From Streptomyces subrutilus (GTDB lineage: Bacteria; Actinomycetota; Actinomycetes; Streptomycetales; Streptomycetaceae): a stretch of DNA of 64,000 nt. Numbering within the stretch: position 1 is the first letter of the stretch; each line of letters opens with the position of its first letter. A program made the position numbers and the translations under genes. The notes beneath the pieces are model-generated. The model searched no databases. It had not been told where the DNA came from and worked only from the letters and a program-made list of their open reading frames with translations. This document shows, piece by piece, positions 29,372 to 39,300 of the stretch. The stretch spans positions 4,032,501-4,096,500 of the forward strand of contig NZ_CP023701.1 in NCBI RefSeq assembly GCF_008704535.1, given 5' to 3'.

Positions 29372-30889
29372 GTGCCTCGTGGTGATGGACGACTCAACCA
29401 CGACCTGCTCCCCGGAGAGAAAGGCCCCCAGGACGCTTGCGGCGTCTTCGGTGTCTGGGCTCCGGGTGAAGAGGTCGCCAAGCTCACCTACTTCGGACTG
29501 TATGCACTACAGCACCGCGGACAAGAGTCCGCGGGAATCGCTGTGAGCAACGGTTCCCAGATCCTCGTCTTCAAGGACATGGGACTCGTTTCCCAGGTCT
29601 TCGACGAAACCTCTCTCGGCTCGCTCCAAGGTCACATCGCGGTCGGTCACGCCCGCTACTCGACCACCGGGGCCTCCGTCTGGGAGAACGCCCAGCCCAC
29701 CTTCCGCGCGACCGCCCACGGCTCGATCGCCCTGGGTCACAACGGCAACCTGGTGAACACCGCCGAGCTTGCCGAGATGGTCGCCGACCTCCCCCGTCAG
29801 GACGGGCGCGCCACCCAGGTGGCCGCCACGAACGACACCGACCTCGTCACCGCCCTCCTCGCCGGACAGACCGACGAGGACGGCAAGCCCCTGACCATCG
29901 AGGAGTCGGCCGCCCAGGTCCTCCCGAAGGTCAAGGGCGCCTTCTCCCTCGTCTTCATGGACGAGGGCACCCTCTACACCGCCCGTGACCCGCAGGGCAT
30001 CCGCCCGCTGGTCCTCGGCCGCCTGGAGCGCGGCTGGGTGGTCGCGAGCGAGACCGCGGCCCTCGACATCTGCGGCGCCAGCTTCGTCCGCGAGGTCGAG
30101 CCGGGCGAGCTCATCGCGATCGACGAGAACGGCCTGCGCACCTCGCGCTTCGCGGAAGCAAAGCCCAAGGGCTGTGTTTTCGAGTACGTCTACCTGGCGC
30201 GCCCGGACACCGACATCGCCGGCCGCAACGTCTACCTCTCGCGCGTCGAGATGGGCCGGCGCCTGGCCATGGAAGCCCCCGTCGAAGCCGATCTGGTGAT
30301 ACCGACACCGGAATCCGGCACGCCGGCGGCCGTCGGGTACGCCGAGGCCAGCGGGATCCCGTACGGATCCGGCCTGGTCAAGAACGCCTACGTGGGCCGG
30401 ACCTTCATCCAGCCCTCGCAGACGATCCGCCAGCTCGGCATCCGGCTGAAGCTCAACCCCCTCAAGGAAGTCATCCGGGGCAAGCGCCTGGTGGTCGTGG
30501 ACGACTCCATCGTCCGCGGAAACACCCAGCGCGCCCTGGTCAAGATGCTCCGCGAGGCGGGCGCGGCGGAGGTCCACATCCGGATCTCCTCGCCCCCCGT
30601 GAAGTGGCCGTGCTTCTTCGGCATCGACTTCGCGACCCGGGCCGAGCTGATCGCCAACGGGATGACGGTCGACGAGATCGCCACGTCGATGGGGGCGGAC
30701 TCGCTCTCGTACATCTCGCTCGACTCGATGATCGAGGCGACGACCATCCAGAAGCCCAACCTCTGCCGTGCCTGCTTCGACGGCGAGTACCCGATGGAGC
30801 TGCCCGACCCGCAGCTCCTCGGCAAGCAGCTCCTGGAGAACGAGCTGGCCGGCGGCAAGGACGCCGCCGACGCGCTCCGCCGCCCGTAA
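29372..30889 (+). CDS. purF: Amidophosphoribosyltransferase
   Basis: A 505-residue enzyme for the first committed step of purine synthesis (PRPP plus glutamine to phosphoribosylamine). C23 in DACGVFGVW is the glutaminase nucleophile; the 22 residues before it are a propeptide as in the Bacillus-type enzyme. VVVDDSIVRGNTQ (about 375–387) is the PRPP-binding loop. Cysteines in KWPCFFGID and NLCRACFDGEYP fit the oxygen-sensitive [4Fe-4S] ligands of the Bacillus class. purM follows after 106 nt. Confidence 0.97.
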   Translation: MPRGDGRLNHDLLPGEKGPQDACGVFGVWAPGEEVAKLTYFGLYALQHRGQESAGIAVSNGSQILVFKDMGLVSQVFDETSLGSLQGHIAVGHARYSTTGASVWENAQPTFRATAHGSIALGHNGNLVNTAELAEMVADLPRQDGRATQVAATNDTDLVTALLAGQTDEDGKPLTIEESAAQVLPKVKGAFSLVFMDEGTLYTARDPQGIRPLVLGRLERGWVVASETAALDICGASFVREVEPGELIAIDENGLRTSRFAEAKPKGCVFEYVYLARPDTDIAGRNVYLSRVEMGRRLAMEAPVEADLVIPTPESGTPAAVGYAEASGIPYGSGLVKNAYVGRTFIQPSQTIRQLGIRLKLNPLKEVIRGKRLVVVDDSIVRGNTQRALVKMLREAGAAEVHIRISSPPVKWPCFFGIDFATRAELIANGMTVDEIATSMGADSLSYISLDSMIEATTIQKPNLCRACFDGEYPMELPDPQLLGKQLLENELAGGKDAADALRRP

Positions 30890-30995
30890 GCCGACCCTCC
30901 CCGTCGGCCGCTCGACCTGCGCCGGGCCCTGTCTTTCCGGCTTTTCCCGGGGCCCGGCACCACCCGCAGTAACGACACGAAAGCTCTCTCCTGTC

Positions 30996-32066
30996 ATGAC
31001 AGAGAAGACCACCGGTGCCAGCTACGCAGCCGCAGGCGTGGACATCGAAGCGGGAGACCGCGCCGTCGAGCTGATGAAGGAGTGGGTGAAGAAGACGCAG
31101 CGCCCCGAGGTCCTCGGCGGCCTCGGCGGCTTCGCCGGCCTCTTCGACGCCTCCGCCCTCAAGCGCTACGAGCGCCCGCTGCTCGCCTCCGCCACGGACG
31201 GGGTCGGCACCAAGGTCGACATCGCCCGCCAGCTCGGCGTCTACGACACCATCGGCCACGACCTGGTCGCGATGGTCATGGACGACATCGTGGTCTGCGG
31301 GGCCGAGCCGCTCTTCATGACCGACTACATCTGCGTCGGCAAGGTGCACCCCGAGCGTGTCGCGGCCATCGTCAAGGGCATCGCCGAGGGCTGCGTCCTC
31401 GCCGGCTGCGCCCTGGTCGGCGGGGAGACCGCCGAGCACCCGGGCCTGCTGGGACCGGACGACTTCGACGTGGCGGGGGCCGGCACCGGTGTCGTCGAGC
31501 ACGACCGGCTGCTGGGCGCCGATCGCATCCGTACGGGGGACGCCGTGATCGCCATGGCGTCGTCCGGCCTTCACTCGAACGGGTACTCGCTGGTCCGGCA
31601 CGTGCTCTTCGACCGGGCCGGGATGTCCCTGGAGCAGGAGGTGGCCGAGCTCGGCCGCACCCTCGGCGAGGAACTCCTGGAACCCACCCGGATCTACTCG
31701 CTGGACTGTCTGGCCCTCACCCGTACGGCCGAGGTGCACGCCTTCTCGCACATCACGGGCGGTGGCCTCGCCGCCAACCTGGCCCGGGTGATCCCGGACC
31801 ACCTGCACGCCACGGTCGACCGCACGACCTGGTCCCCCGGGGCCGTCTTCGACCTGGTCGGCAAGGCCGGCCGGGTGGAGCAGCCGGAGCTGGAGAAGAC
31901 CCTCAACATGGGCGTCGGCATGATGGCCGTCGTGCCCGCCGAGTCCGTGGACGTGGCGCTGACCGCCTTGGCCGACCGGGGCGTCGACGCCTGGGTGGCC
32001 GGCGAGATCCTGGACCGCGGCGACCGCACCGAGGGCGCGACCCTCACCGGCGCCTACGCGAGCTGA
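30996..32066 (+). CDS. purM: Phosphoribosylformylglycinamidine cyclo-ligase (AIR synthetase)
   Basis: A 356-residue enzyme closing the imidazole ring (FGAM to AIR). Opens with the family start SYAAAGVDIEAGDRAVELMK, with ATDGVGTKVDIARQLG and DDIVVCGAEPLFMTDY as nucleotide/Mg motifs and HITGGGLAANLARVIPD later. Same strand as purF and probably co-transcribed. No clear ribosome binding site precedes the ATG. A long hairpin follows the stop. Confidence 0.97.
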   Translation: MTEKTTGASYAAAGVDIEAGDRAVELMKEWVKKTQRPEVLGGLGGFAGLFDASALKRYERPLLASATDGVGTKVDIARQLGVYDTIGHDLVAMVMDDIVVCGAEPLFMTDYICVGKVHPERVAAIVKGIAEGCVLAGCALVGGETAEHPGLLGPDDFDVAGAGTGVVEHDRLLGADRIRTGDAVIAMASSGLHSNGYSLVRHVLFDRAGMSLEQEVAELGRTLGEELLEPTRIYSLDCLALTRTAEVHAFSHITGGGLAANLARVIPDHLHATVDRTTWSPGAVFDLVGKAGRVEQPELEKTLNMGVGMMAVVPAESVDVALTALADRGVDAWVAGEILDRGDRTEGATLTGAYAS

Positions 32067-32070
32067 GCAG

Positions 32071-32115
32071 CACCGAAACCCGGCCCGGGGCAATGCCCTG
32101 GACCGGGTTTCGGTG
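32071..32115 (+). terminator. Terminator hairpin after purM
   Basis: A 13-bp stem CACCGAAACCCGG / CCGGGTTTCGGTG encloses a second short hairpin, 5 nt after the purM stop. It also lies downstream of the convergent DUF3073 gene and may stop both. Confidence 0.75.
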
Positions 32116-32147
32116 TGTATGACCTGGTGTGCAGACGCCGTGGGGCG

Positions 32148-32411
32148 TCAAGCGCCGCGGCGGTGGGCCGACGGACCGGACTCTTCGTCCTCGTCGTCGT
32201 CATCACCGTTGTACCGAGCCGCGTACTTGGCGTACGGGTCGTCGTCGTCATCCTGATCGTCATCGACTTCGACCGGCTCGCTGATAGGCAGCGGCTCCGT
32301 CGGCGATGCGCCCAGCTCATTGGCCAGACGCGAGAGGTCAGTCCCGCCGCTGTTGTACTTCAGCTGGCGGGCGACCTTTGTCTGCTTGGCCTTGGCCCGG
32401 CCGCGCCCCAT
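32148..32411 (-). CDS. DUF3073 family protein
   Basis: An 87-residue actinobacterial protein of unknown function. It has a basic start (MGRGRAKAKQTKVARQLKYN), a conserved middle (GGTDLSRLANELG) and a highly acidic tail with D-D-D-D and D-E-E runs. The charge split suggests a nucleic-acid- or ribosome-associated role, but this is inference. GAGGGGG lies about 9 nt before the ATG. The purM–DUF3073 neighbourhood is conserved in Streptomyces. Confidence 0.8.
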   Translation of the reverse strand: MGRGRAKAKQTKVARQLKYNSGGTDLSRLANELGASPTEPLPISEPVEVDDDQDDDDDPYAKYAARYNGDDDDEDEESGPSAHRRGA

Positions 32412-32701
32412 GGCTCGACCCCCTCGGTGACGGGGCTCGACGGCCCCAGAGTCTGACACGCGTTCATGGTTCGGAGCGGACTCTCCGTGGAGAGACCGTC
32501 CGTAGGGGTTTAACGGTACCTGCTTCCGCGGCCATACGGTACGCCGCCCGCATGACGTGCCCCGGTGCAGAACCAGAGAGGCGCCCCGTCCTCGCTGGTC
32601 AGCTGCGATTTTAACCCTTTCCTGACGGGCGACCCGCCGAAGTGCAGTGAGTTCCGTCTCGCCGCAACCCCGGCGGGCGCACGCGGGCCCCCCGAAAGGG
32701 G

Positions 32702-33811
32702 TCAGGCGGTACGGGCCGCGCGGGCGTCGGCCATCCGCTGCTCGGCGATCCGGTCGGCCGCGGCGGCCGGCGGGATGCCGTCCGACTTCGCACGTGCGAA
32801 TATGGCCAGCGTGGTGTCGAAGATCTTCGTCGCCTGTGCCTTGCAGCGGTCGAAGTCGAATCCGCGCAGCTCGTCGGCGACCTGGATCACGCCGCCGGCG
32901 TTGACCACGTAGTCCGGGGCGTAGAGGATCCCGCGGTCCGAGAGGTCCTTCTCGATGCCCGGGTGCGCGAGCTGGTTGTTGGCCGCACCGCAGACGATCT
33001 TGGCGGTGAGGGCCGGGACCGTCTCGTCGTCCAGCGCGCCGCCGAGCGCGCACGGGGCGTAGATGTCCAGGTTCGGGACGCGGATGAGCGCGTCCGTGTC
33101 GAGGACCGCCGTGACCCGGCCCGGGTGCTTCTCCAGCACGCGGTGCACGGACTCTTCCCGCACGTCCGTGACGACGACCTCGGCGCCGTCCTCCAGCAGG
33201 TGCTCGACCAGGTGGTGGCCGACCTTGCCGATGCCGGCCACGGCGACCTTGCGGCCGCGCAGCGTGGGGTCGCCCCACAGGTGCTGGGCGCTGGCGCGCA
33301 TGCCCTGGAAGACGCCGAAGGCGGTGAGCACCGAGGAGTCGCCGGCGCCGCCGTTCTCGGGGGACCGGCCGGTGGCCCAGCGGGTCTCGCGGGCCACCAC
33401 GTCCATGTCGGCCACGTAGGTGCCGACGTCGCACGCGGTCACGTAGCGGCCGCCGAGGGACTCCACGAAGCGGCCGTAGGCCAGCAGGAGTTCCTCGGAC
33501 TTCAGCACGTCGGGGTCGCCGATGATCACGGCCTTGCCGCCGCCGAGGTCGAGGCCGGCGAGGGCGTTCTTGTACGACATGCCGCGCGAGAGGTTGAGCG
33601 CGTCCCGGACGGCCTCTTCGTCGGAGGCGTACGCGTGGAAGCGGGTGCCGCCGAGGGCCGGGCCCAGGGCGGTGGAGTGGATGGCGATGACGGCCTTGAG
33701 GCCGGTGGCCCGGTCCTGGCACAGCACGACCTGCTCGTGTCCGCCCTGCTCCGTGCGGAACAGGGTGTGCAGGACGCCGTCGGTCATTTCGGTCACGGTG
33801 GTGACTCCCAT
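32702..33811 (-). CDS. vdh: Valine (Leu/Phe/Val) dehydrogenase
   Basis: A 369-residue NAD-dependent amino acid dehydrogenase that oxidatively deaminates valine and other branched-chain amino acids, feeding precursors to fatty acids and polyketides. Motifs: STALGPALGGTRF (substrate loop), LDLGGGKAVI with the catalytic lysine, VAGIGKVGHHLVEHL (NAD Rossmann) and CGAANNQLAHPG. The sequence matches Streptomyces Vdh closely as I recall it. The start is uncertain: ATG at 33811 has no good ribosome binding site, and an ATG at 33787 (MTDGVLHTLF) is an alternative. Divergent from the next gene across 184 bp. Confidence 0.92.
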   Translation of the reverse strand: MGVTTVTEMTDGVLHTLFRTEQGGHEQVVLCQDRATGLKAVIAIHSTALGPALGGTRFHAYASDEEAVRDALNLSRGMSYKNALAGLDLGGGKAVIIGDPDVLKSEELLLAYGRFVESLGGRYVTACDVGTYVADMDVVARETRWATGRSPENGGAGDSSVLTAFGVFQGMRASAQHLWGDPTLRGRKVAVAGIGKVGHHLVEHLLEDGAEVVVTDVREESVHRVLEKHPGRVTAVLDTDALIRVPNLDIYAPCALGGALDDETVPALTAKIVCGAANNQLAHPGIEKDLSDRGILYAPDYVVNAGGVIQVADELRGFDFDRCKAQATKIFDTTLAIFARAKSDGIPPAAAADRIAEQRMADARAARTA

Positions 33812-33995
33812 GGAAGAGATGCGGCGGGAAGACGCCCGCCCTGCGGGTGGGGGAGGGCGCGCTGGGAGCAGAGTAAGACCTCCGGGCCGCCCGCAGGTGG
33901 CCGGTCCGGGGATCGGAACCCTCCCGGGTTGCGGGCGGCGCGCGGCGGTCCGGATGCGCCCGGGAGGTGAACCGGGCCCGAGAAGGGGGGAGTAC

Positions 33996-34856
33996 GTGAG
34001 CGTGAGCGAATCCACCGATCGACCGCTGCCCTCCGCGCGCTCGGCGCCGACCGTCCCCTACGCCTCCTACCTGCGCGTCTACGAGCCGCTGGCCGCCTTC
34101 CCCGAGCCCGAGCGCACCCACTGGACCGCGTACGCCCGGCGCGGGGTGATCCCGACGGCCCAGGACGAACTGCGCCGGTCCCTCTCCGATTTGGTCCGGG
34201 TGCCGGTGGTCGGGGTGCCGGCCCGCGAGAGCGCGGACGCCTTCACCGCGGAGGTGGCCGGGGTGCTGCTGGTCTGCCCGTGGCGCACCCGGCTGCGGGG
34301 CTGGCTGGCGCTGCAGGAGCTCCAGGAGTGGTTCCCGCTCCCGGTGCTGGACGCGGCGCTGCCGCCGGCCGTGCGCCGGCGGCAGGTCGAGGAGTACGAG
34401 CGCTGGCGCGAGCGGAACCCGGACGCGCGCCCCTGGATCCGCACGGGCGTGTGGCAGGTGCCGCTTCGCTGGTTCGTGCTGGTGGCCGACGAGGAGCGGG
34501 AGTACCTGCCGGGCGAACGGCTGCGCTACCGGACGCCGATGGTCGAGGCCCGCCGACGGCTGGCGCGGGCACTGCGGACGCTGCGCGAGGCGGAGGGGTA
34601 CGGGATGCTCGCCGACGGGCTGGTGGAGGTCGGGAGCTGGCTGGAGGAGTTCCATCCGCGCTCGATGGTCGAGCTGGACTACGGCGGGCTGCTGCACGCC
34701 CTCCCGGGGGAGCGGCTGGAGTCCGACCGCTCGGCGCGGGACCTCGCGGCGGGCATCGCGTTGCTGCGGGCGGGGGACGCGGAGGGGGCGGTCGAGGCGT
34801 ACGGGGAGCTCGCGGAGCGCTGGCGGGCGGTCCGCGAGCGACTTTTCGCGAATTAG
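33996..34856 (+). CDS. Conserved hypothetical protein between vdh and bldC
   Basis: A 286-residue cytosolic protein with no transmembrane segment. It contains SYLRVYEPLAAFPEPERTHW, a region WQVPLRWFVLVADEEREY, and RSMVELDYGGLLHALP near residue 220, all looking like conserved blocks, and an Ala-rich helical end. I do not recognise a domain or catalytic motif. GTG start with GGGGGGAG just upstream. A perfect hairpin begins directly at the stop codon. Its place next to bldC is conserved in Streptomyces, but nothing seen ties it to development. Confidence 0.7.
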   Translation: MSVSESTDRPLPSARSAPTVPYASYLRVYEPLAAFPEPERTHWTAYARRGVIPTAQDELRRSLSDLVRVPVVGVPARESADAFTAEVAGVLLVCPWRTRLRGWLALQELQEWFPLPVLDAALPPAVRRRQVEEYERWRERNPDARPWIRTGVWQVPLRWFVLVADEEREYLPGERLRYRTPMVEARRRLARALRTLREAEGYGMLADGLVEVGSWLEEFHPRSMVELDYGGLLHALPGERLESDRSARDLAAGIALLRAGDAEGAVEAYGELAERWRAVRERLFAN

Positions 34857-34894
34857 CTCCCGGCACTCGCCGGCGGTCCGGCGAGTGCCGGGAG
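34857..34894 (+). terminator. Terminator hairpin
   Basis: A perfect 17-bp stem CTCCCGGCACTCGCCGG / CCGGCGAGTGCCGGGAG with CGGT loop, immediately after the stop of the hypothetical gene. Confidence 0.85.
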
Positions 34895-35163
34895 AGCCGT
34901 ACACACCGTTGCGTATCGGTCGATCGGTCATAAGTGCCTGATCAGCGCCCTGATCGTGAGATTTGGGACGTAGTGCCAGGACCTTCGTCCCGATACGGGC
35001 CATTGGCCCAAGCGTGACGGACCGCACTAACCACACCCTTGCGCCCTTCCCCTACCCTCGTGCCAAAATAGGACAAGGAGTCCGGGGAGGGTTCCTTCCG
35101 TCCAACTAAGGGCGGAATGCTCGGCATTGCGCTCTACGGGGGGTCTGACGACTCCTGATCGCT

Positions 35164-35182
35164 CTGTGACTGATCGTCACAG
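35164..35182. promoter_or_regulatory. Palindrome upstream of bldC, BldD-box-like
   Basis: CTGTGAC-TGATC-GTCACAG is a perfect 7-bp inverted repeat about 250 bp before bldC. Its central 15 nt agree with most positions of the BldD box as I remember it (TNACNC(A/T)GNGTNA), failing at the inner C and G. bldC is a reported BldD target. The rest of 34895–35422 holds no gene that I can support; a TATAAC at about 35317 is a possible -10 box of bldC. Confidence 0.4.
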
Positions 35183-35384
35183 TGGGGTGACTGTCCGTTA
35201 TGGGGCGGTCCATCGGCTTCCGCCGCTGATGAACACCTCGGAGGGCAATTCCGTCGGTTTGGCCCTTAGGGCTGGACGGATGGTGTAGTTGTAGTGCCGA
35301 GGACAAGCCGTTCGTCCTATAACCGACTCGGCCCGCGTATGTCCATTTCGGGCACCGCGGGCCAAGGTGCAGAATTTAGAGGAA

Positions 35385-35406
35385 AGAACCGAGATGGTTC
35401 GGTTCT
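35385..35406 (+). promoter_or_regulatory. Hairpin in the bldC leader next to the ribosome binding site
   Basis: An 8-bp stem AGAACCGA / TCGGTTCT with a GATGGT loop ends 4 nt before the GAGGAGG ribosome binding site of bldC. It could influence initiation; no ligand or protein is implied. Confidence 0.35.
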
Positions 35407-35422
35407 CCCGAGGAGGCCGCTC

Positions 35423-35629
35423 ATGACCGCTCGCACCCCTGATGCCGAGCCGCTGCTGACCCCGGCTGAGGTTGCCACGATGTTCCGCGTGGACCCGAAG
35501 ACGGTCACCCGCTGGGCCAAGGCTGGCAAGCTCACGTCCATCCGCACCCTGGGTGGACACCGCCGTTACCGCGAGGCCGAGGTCCGCGCACTGCTTGCGG
35601 GAATTCCGCAGCAGCGCAGCGAGGCCTGA
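35423..35629 (+). CDS. bldC: Developmental regulator BldC
   Basis: A 68-residue MerR-like DNA-binding protein consisting of one winged helix-turn-helix: LTPAEVATMFRVDPKTVTRW (HTH) and KLTSIRTLGGHRRYREAEV (wing). The sequence is that of Streptomyces BldC as I recall it. It lacks the dimerising coiled coil of full MerR proteins and binds direct repeats cooperatively, controlling the timing of sporulation and antibiotic synthesis. Strong GAGGAGG 6 nt before the ATG. Monocistronic, with a long upstream region and its own intrinsic terminator. Confidence 0.97.
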   Translation: MTARTPDAEPLLTPAEVATMFRVDPKTVTRWAKAGKLTSIRTLGGHRRYREAEVRALLAGIPQQRSEA

Positions 35630-35735
35630 GGTTCCGCAGCACCCCGCTTTAACGGGTCGCATTCGGGTCCCCCAATCCGATGAAACCCACATTGCTTCAT
35701 CGACCGAACCTGCCCCAACAGGTTCACCGGTCGTC

Positions 35736-35776
35736 GATCGCGCTGGACTCCGCCGGGTCCAGCGCGATCTTTTTTT
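35736..35776 (+). terminator. Intrinsic terminator of bldC
   Basis: Stem GATCGCGCTGGAC / GTCCAGCGCGATC followed directly by seven Ts, a textbook rho-independent terminator and uncommon in this GC-rich genome. Confidence 0.9.
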
Positions 35777-36021
35777 ATGCCCAGGTCAGGGCGGTACCGG
35801 TCGGGCGCGCGCGGGCCGGCCAGGTAGGTGCCATTGCACATATTAAATTGAGGTCGCGTATGGATGCGATAAAAGTACGCGTCTCAAAAACTCGTACGGT
35901 GACTCCCGTCACAGACGTTCACTCTTGTACTCCCGGCGGCCCGCGCCGTAAAGGGACCCGCGCCGCGCCGCGCATCCCGCGAACGGCCGATGCGCACCCC
36001 GCCCCGGAGCGTTCACGTGCC

Positions 36022-36053
36022 GGTGGCCCGGTGGCCCGGTGGCCCGGTGGCCC
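36022..36053. repeat. 8-bp tandem repeat
   Basis: GGTGGCCC occurs four times in tandem, inside the 410-bp gap between the bldC terminator and the tRNA-Asp terminator (35777–36186). That gap contains an A/T-rich part (about 35830–35930) and a GC-rich part, and no gene that I can support. Confidence 0.7.
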
Positions 36054-36186
36054 GCCGCGGCCCCTCGCGGCCGGGAGCGCCGCTCCCGGCGCCGCCGAGC
36101 ACCCTGTGGCCGGTTGGGGCGCGCCGGCCCCTCCGCGGCCCGCAGGCGGCCCTCCAAGGCCGCCGGGCCGTCCGTACCGCGCAACG

Positions 36187-36226
36187 CGTCAGGGCCCGTA
36201 TCCCCTGGGGGATACGGGCCCTGACG
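36187..36226 (-). terminator. Hairpin terminator of tRNA-Asp
   Basis: A perfect 18-bp stem CGTCAGGGCCCGTATCCC / GGGATACGGGCCCTGACG with CTGG loop, 6 nt beyond the tRNA 3' end. Confidence 0.85.
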
Positions 36227-36232
36227 TTTCTG

Positions 36233-36306
36233 CGAACCTGACGGGACTTGAACCCGCGACCTCCACCTTGACAGGGTGGCGAGCTAACCAACTGCTCCAC
36301 AGGTCC
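36233..36306 (-). tRNA. tRNA-Asp(GTC), copy 1
   Basis: Minus-strand cloverleaf: acceptor GGACCTG pairing with CAGGTTC (one G·U), anticodon loop CTGTCAA (anticodon GTC), T-arm GGGTTCAAGTCCC, discriminator G, CCA not encoded. Identical to the copy at 42750. Confidence 0.95.
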
Positions 36307-36376
36307 TTGAGCGGCGACCGGTTACCCGGCTGCGAAACAGACTGTACAGCAGCTCAGGGGGTGCGGTCGAACCCGA

Positions 36377-39300
36377 TCACGGGGCAGCCGCGTCCACCGC
36401 CTTCACGATCCGCTTGTCGGACACCGGGTACGCCGTGCCGAGCGCGTGGGCGAAGTAGCTGACGCGCAGTTCCTCGATCATCCAGCGGATGTCGGTGACC
36501 GCCTCGGGGACCGGCCGCCCCTTCGGCAACTGCTCCAGCAGCCAGGCGTACTCGTCCTGCATCTCGTGGACCTTCTGCATCCGCGTGGTGTCGCGCTGCA
36601 CGCCGGTCGGCATCTGCTGGAGCCTGCGGTCCGCGGCCACCAGGTAGCGCATCAGGTCCCCCAGCCGCCGCAGCCCGGTCAGCGTGACGAACCCGGCCGG
36701 CACCAGCGCCGCCAGCTGCGTCCGGACGTCCTGGACGTTGGCGGCCAGGGCGAGGCTGTTGGTGCCCTTCAGCCGCCGCTCGCAGGCCTGCCAGGCGGCC
36801 AGCACCTGCTGCACCTGCTGCACGGTGCGCACGGTCGTGTCCACCAGGTCGGCCCGCACGGCCTCGTAGAGCGCGCGGAAGCCCGCCTCGTCCCACGCCG
36901 GACCGCCGTGGTCGGCGATCAGCTTGTCGGCCGCCGCCGTCGCGCAGTCGTCGAACAGGGCCTGGATGGAGCCGTGCGGATTGCGGGACAGGGCCAGCTT
37001 CTGCTGGTTGGTCAGGTGGTCCGAGGCGAACTTCGCCGGATTCACCGGGATGTTCAGCAGGATGAGGCGCCGGGTGCCCAGCCACATCGCCTGCCGCTGC
37101 TCGGCCTCGGTGTCGAAGAGCCGTACCGAGACGGTCGTGCCCCCGTCCACCAGCGCCGGGTACGCCTTCACCGGCTGGCCCGCGCGCCGGGTCTCGAAGA
37201 TCCGGGTCAGGGTGCCGATGGTCCAGTCCGTCAGGCCGGAGCGCTCCACCGACTCCCCGCCCGCCCGCTCCGCGGTGGCCGCGGCGGCCTTGGAGAGCGC
37301 CTGGCGGGCCTTGGGCTTCAGGCGCAGCCGCAGGGCCTCCAGGTCCTTGTCCTCGGCGAGGTTGCGGCGCCGCTCGTCGACGATCCGGAAGGTGATCTTC
37401 AGGTGGTCCGGGACCCGGGTCAGGTCGAAGTCCTCGGGCGCCACCGGGACCCCGACCATCCGCTGGAGCTCGCGCGCCAGCGTCACGTGCAGCGGCTCCT
37501 GCAGCGGCGCGGCCGTCGCCAGGAACCGGCCCGCGAAGTTCGGCGCCGGCACGTAGTGGCGCCGCACCGGCTTCGGCAGCGAGCGGATCAGCTCGGTGAC
37601 GACCTCCTCGCGCAGCCCCGGGATCTGCCAGTCGAAGCCTTCGTCGGTGACCTGGTTCAGCACCTGGAGCGGGACGTGGACGGTCACGCCGTCGGCGTCC
37701 GCGCCGGGCTCGAACTGGTAGGTCACCCGGAACGACAGCTGGCCCTGCCGCCACGTGTCCGGGTAGTCGGCCTTGGTGACCCCGGCCGCCTTCTCGGTCA
37801 GCAGCATCTCGCGCTCGAAGTCGAGGAGTTCGGGCTCCTCGCGCTTCTTGTGCTTCCACCAGGAGTCGAAGTGCGCCCCGGACACCACGTGCGCGGGGAT
37901 CTTCTGGTCGTAGAAGTCGAAGAGGGTCTCGTCGTCCACCACGATGTCGCGGCGCCGGGCCCGGTTCTCCAGCTCCTCCACCTCGGTCAGGAGTCTGCGG
38001 TTGTCCGCGTAGAACTTGTGGTGGGTCCGCCAGTCGCCCTCGACCAGCGCGTTGCGGATGAACAGCTCGCGCGAGACCTCGGGGTCGATCCTGCCGTAGT
38101 TGATCTTCCGCTGGGCGACGATCGGCACGCCGTACAGCGTCACCTTCTCGTACGCCATCACCGCCGCCTGGTCCTTCTCCCAGTGCGGCTCGCTGTACGT
38201 CCGCTTGACCAGGTGCTGCGCGAGCGGCTCGACCCACTCCGGCTCCACCTTGGCGTTGACCCGGGCCCACAGCCGCGAGGTCTCCACCAGCTCCGCCGAC
38301 ATCAGGAACTTCGGCTGCTTCTTGAACAGCGCCGAACCGGGGAAGACGGCGAACTTCGCCCCGCGCGCGCCGAGGTACTCGTTCTTGTCGGTGTCCTTCA
38401 GCCCGATGTGCGAGAGCAGGCCGGCCAGCAGCGAGACGTGCACGACCTGCTCGGGGGCGTCGGCCTCGTTGACGTGCAGGCCCATCGTCCGGGCCACCGA
38501 GCGCAGCTGCGCGTAGATGTCCTGCCACTCGCGGATGCGCAGGAAGTTCAGGTACTCCTGCTTGCACATCCGGCGGAACGAGGAGGAGCCGCGCTCCTTC
38601 TGCTGCTCCCGGACGTAGCGCCACATGTTCAGGAAGGCCAGGAAGTCGCTGGTCTCGTCCTTGAAGCGGGCGTGGTGCTGGTCGGCCTGGGTCTGCTTGT
38701 CCGAGGGACGCTCGCGCGGGTCCTGGATGGACAGCGCGGCCGCGATGACCATGACCTCGCGGACGCAGTTGTTCTTGTCGGCCTCCACCACCATGCGGGC
38801 GAGCCGCGGGTCCACGGGCAGCTGGGAGAGCTGGCGGCCCATGGGCGTGAGCCGCTTGCTGTGGTCCTTCTCCGCCGGGTCCAGCGCCCCGAGCTCCTGG
38901 AGGAGCTGGACGCCGTCGCGGATGTTGCGGTGGTCCGGCGGGTCGATGAAGGGGAACTTCTCGATCTCGCCGAGCCCGGCCGCGGTCATCTGGAGGATGA
39001 CGGAGGCGAGGTTGGTGCGCAGGATCTCGGCGTCCGTGAACTCCGGGCGGGAGAGGAAGTCGTCCTCGGAGTACAGCCGGACGCAGATGCCGTCGCTGGT
39101 ACGGCCGCAGCGGCCCTTGCGCTGGTTGGCGCTGGCCTGCGAGACCGGCTCGATGGGCAGGCGCTGCACCTTGGTGCGGTGGCTGTAGCGCGAGATCCGG
39201 GCGGTGCCCGGGTCGATCACGTACTTGATGCCCGGGACGGTCAGCGAGGTCTCGGCGACGTTGGTCGCCAGGACGATCCGGCGCCCGGTGTGCTGCTGGA

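Noticed and set aside
36022..36053. CRISPR-like repeat
   Set aside because: The 8-bp units are contiguous without spacers; no repeat-spacer array was seen anywhere in the window.
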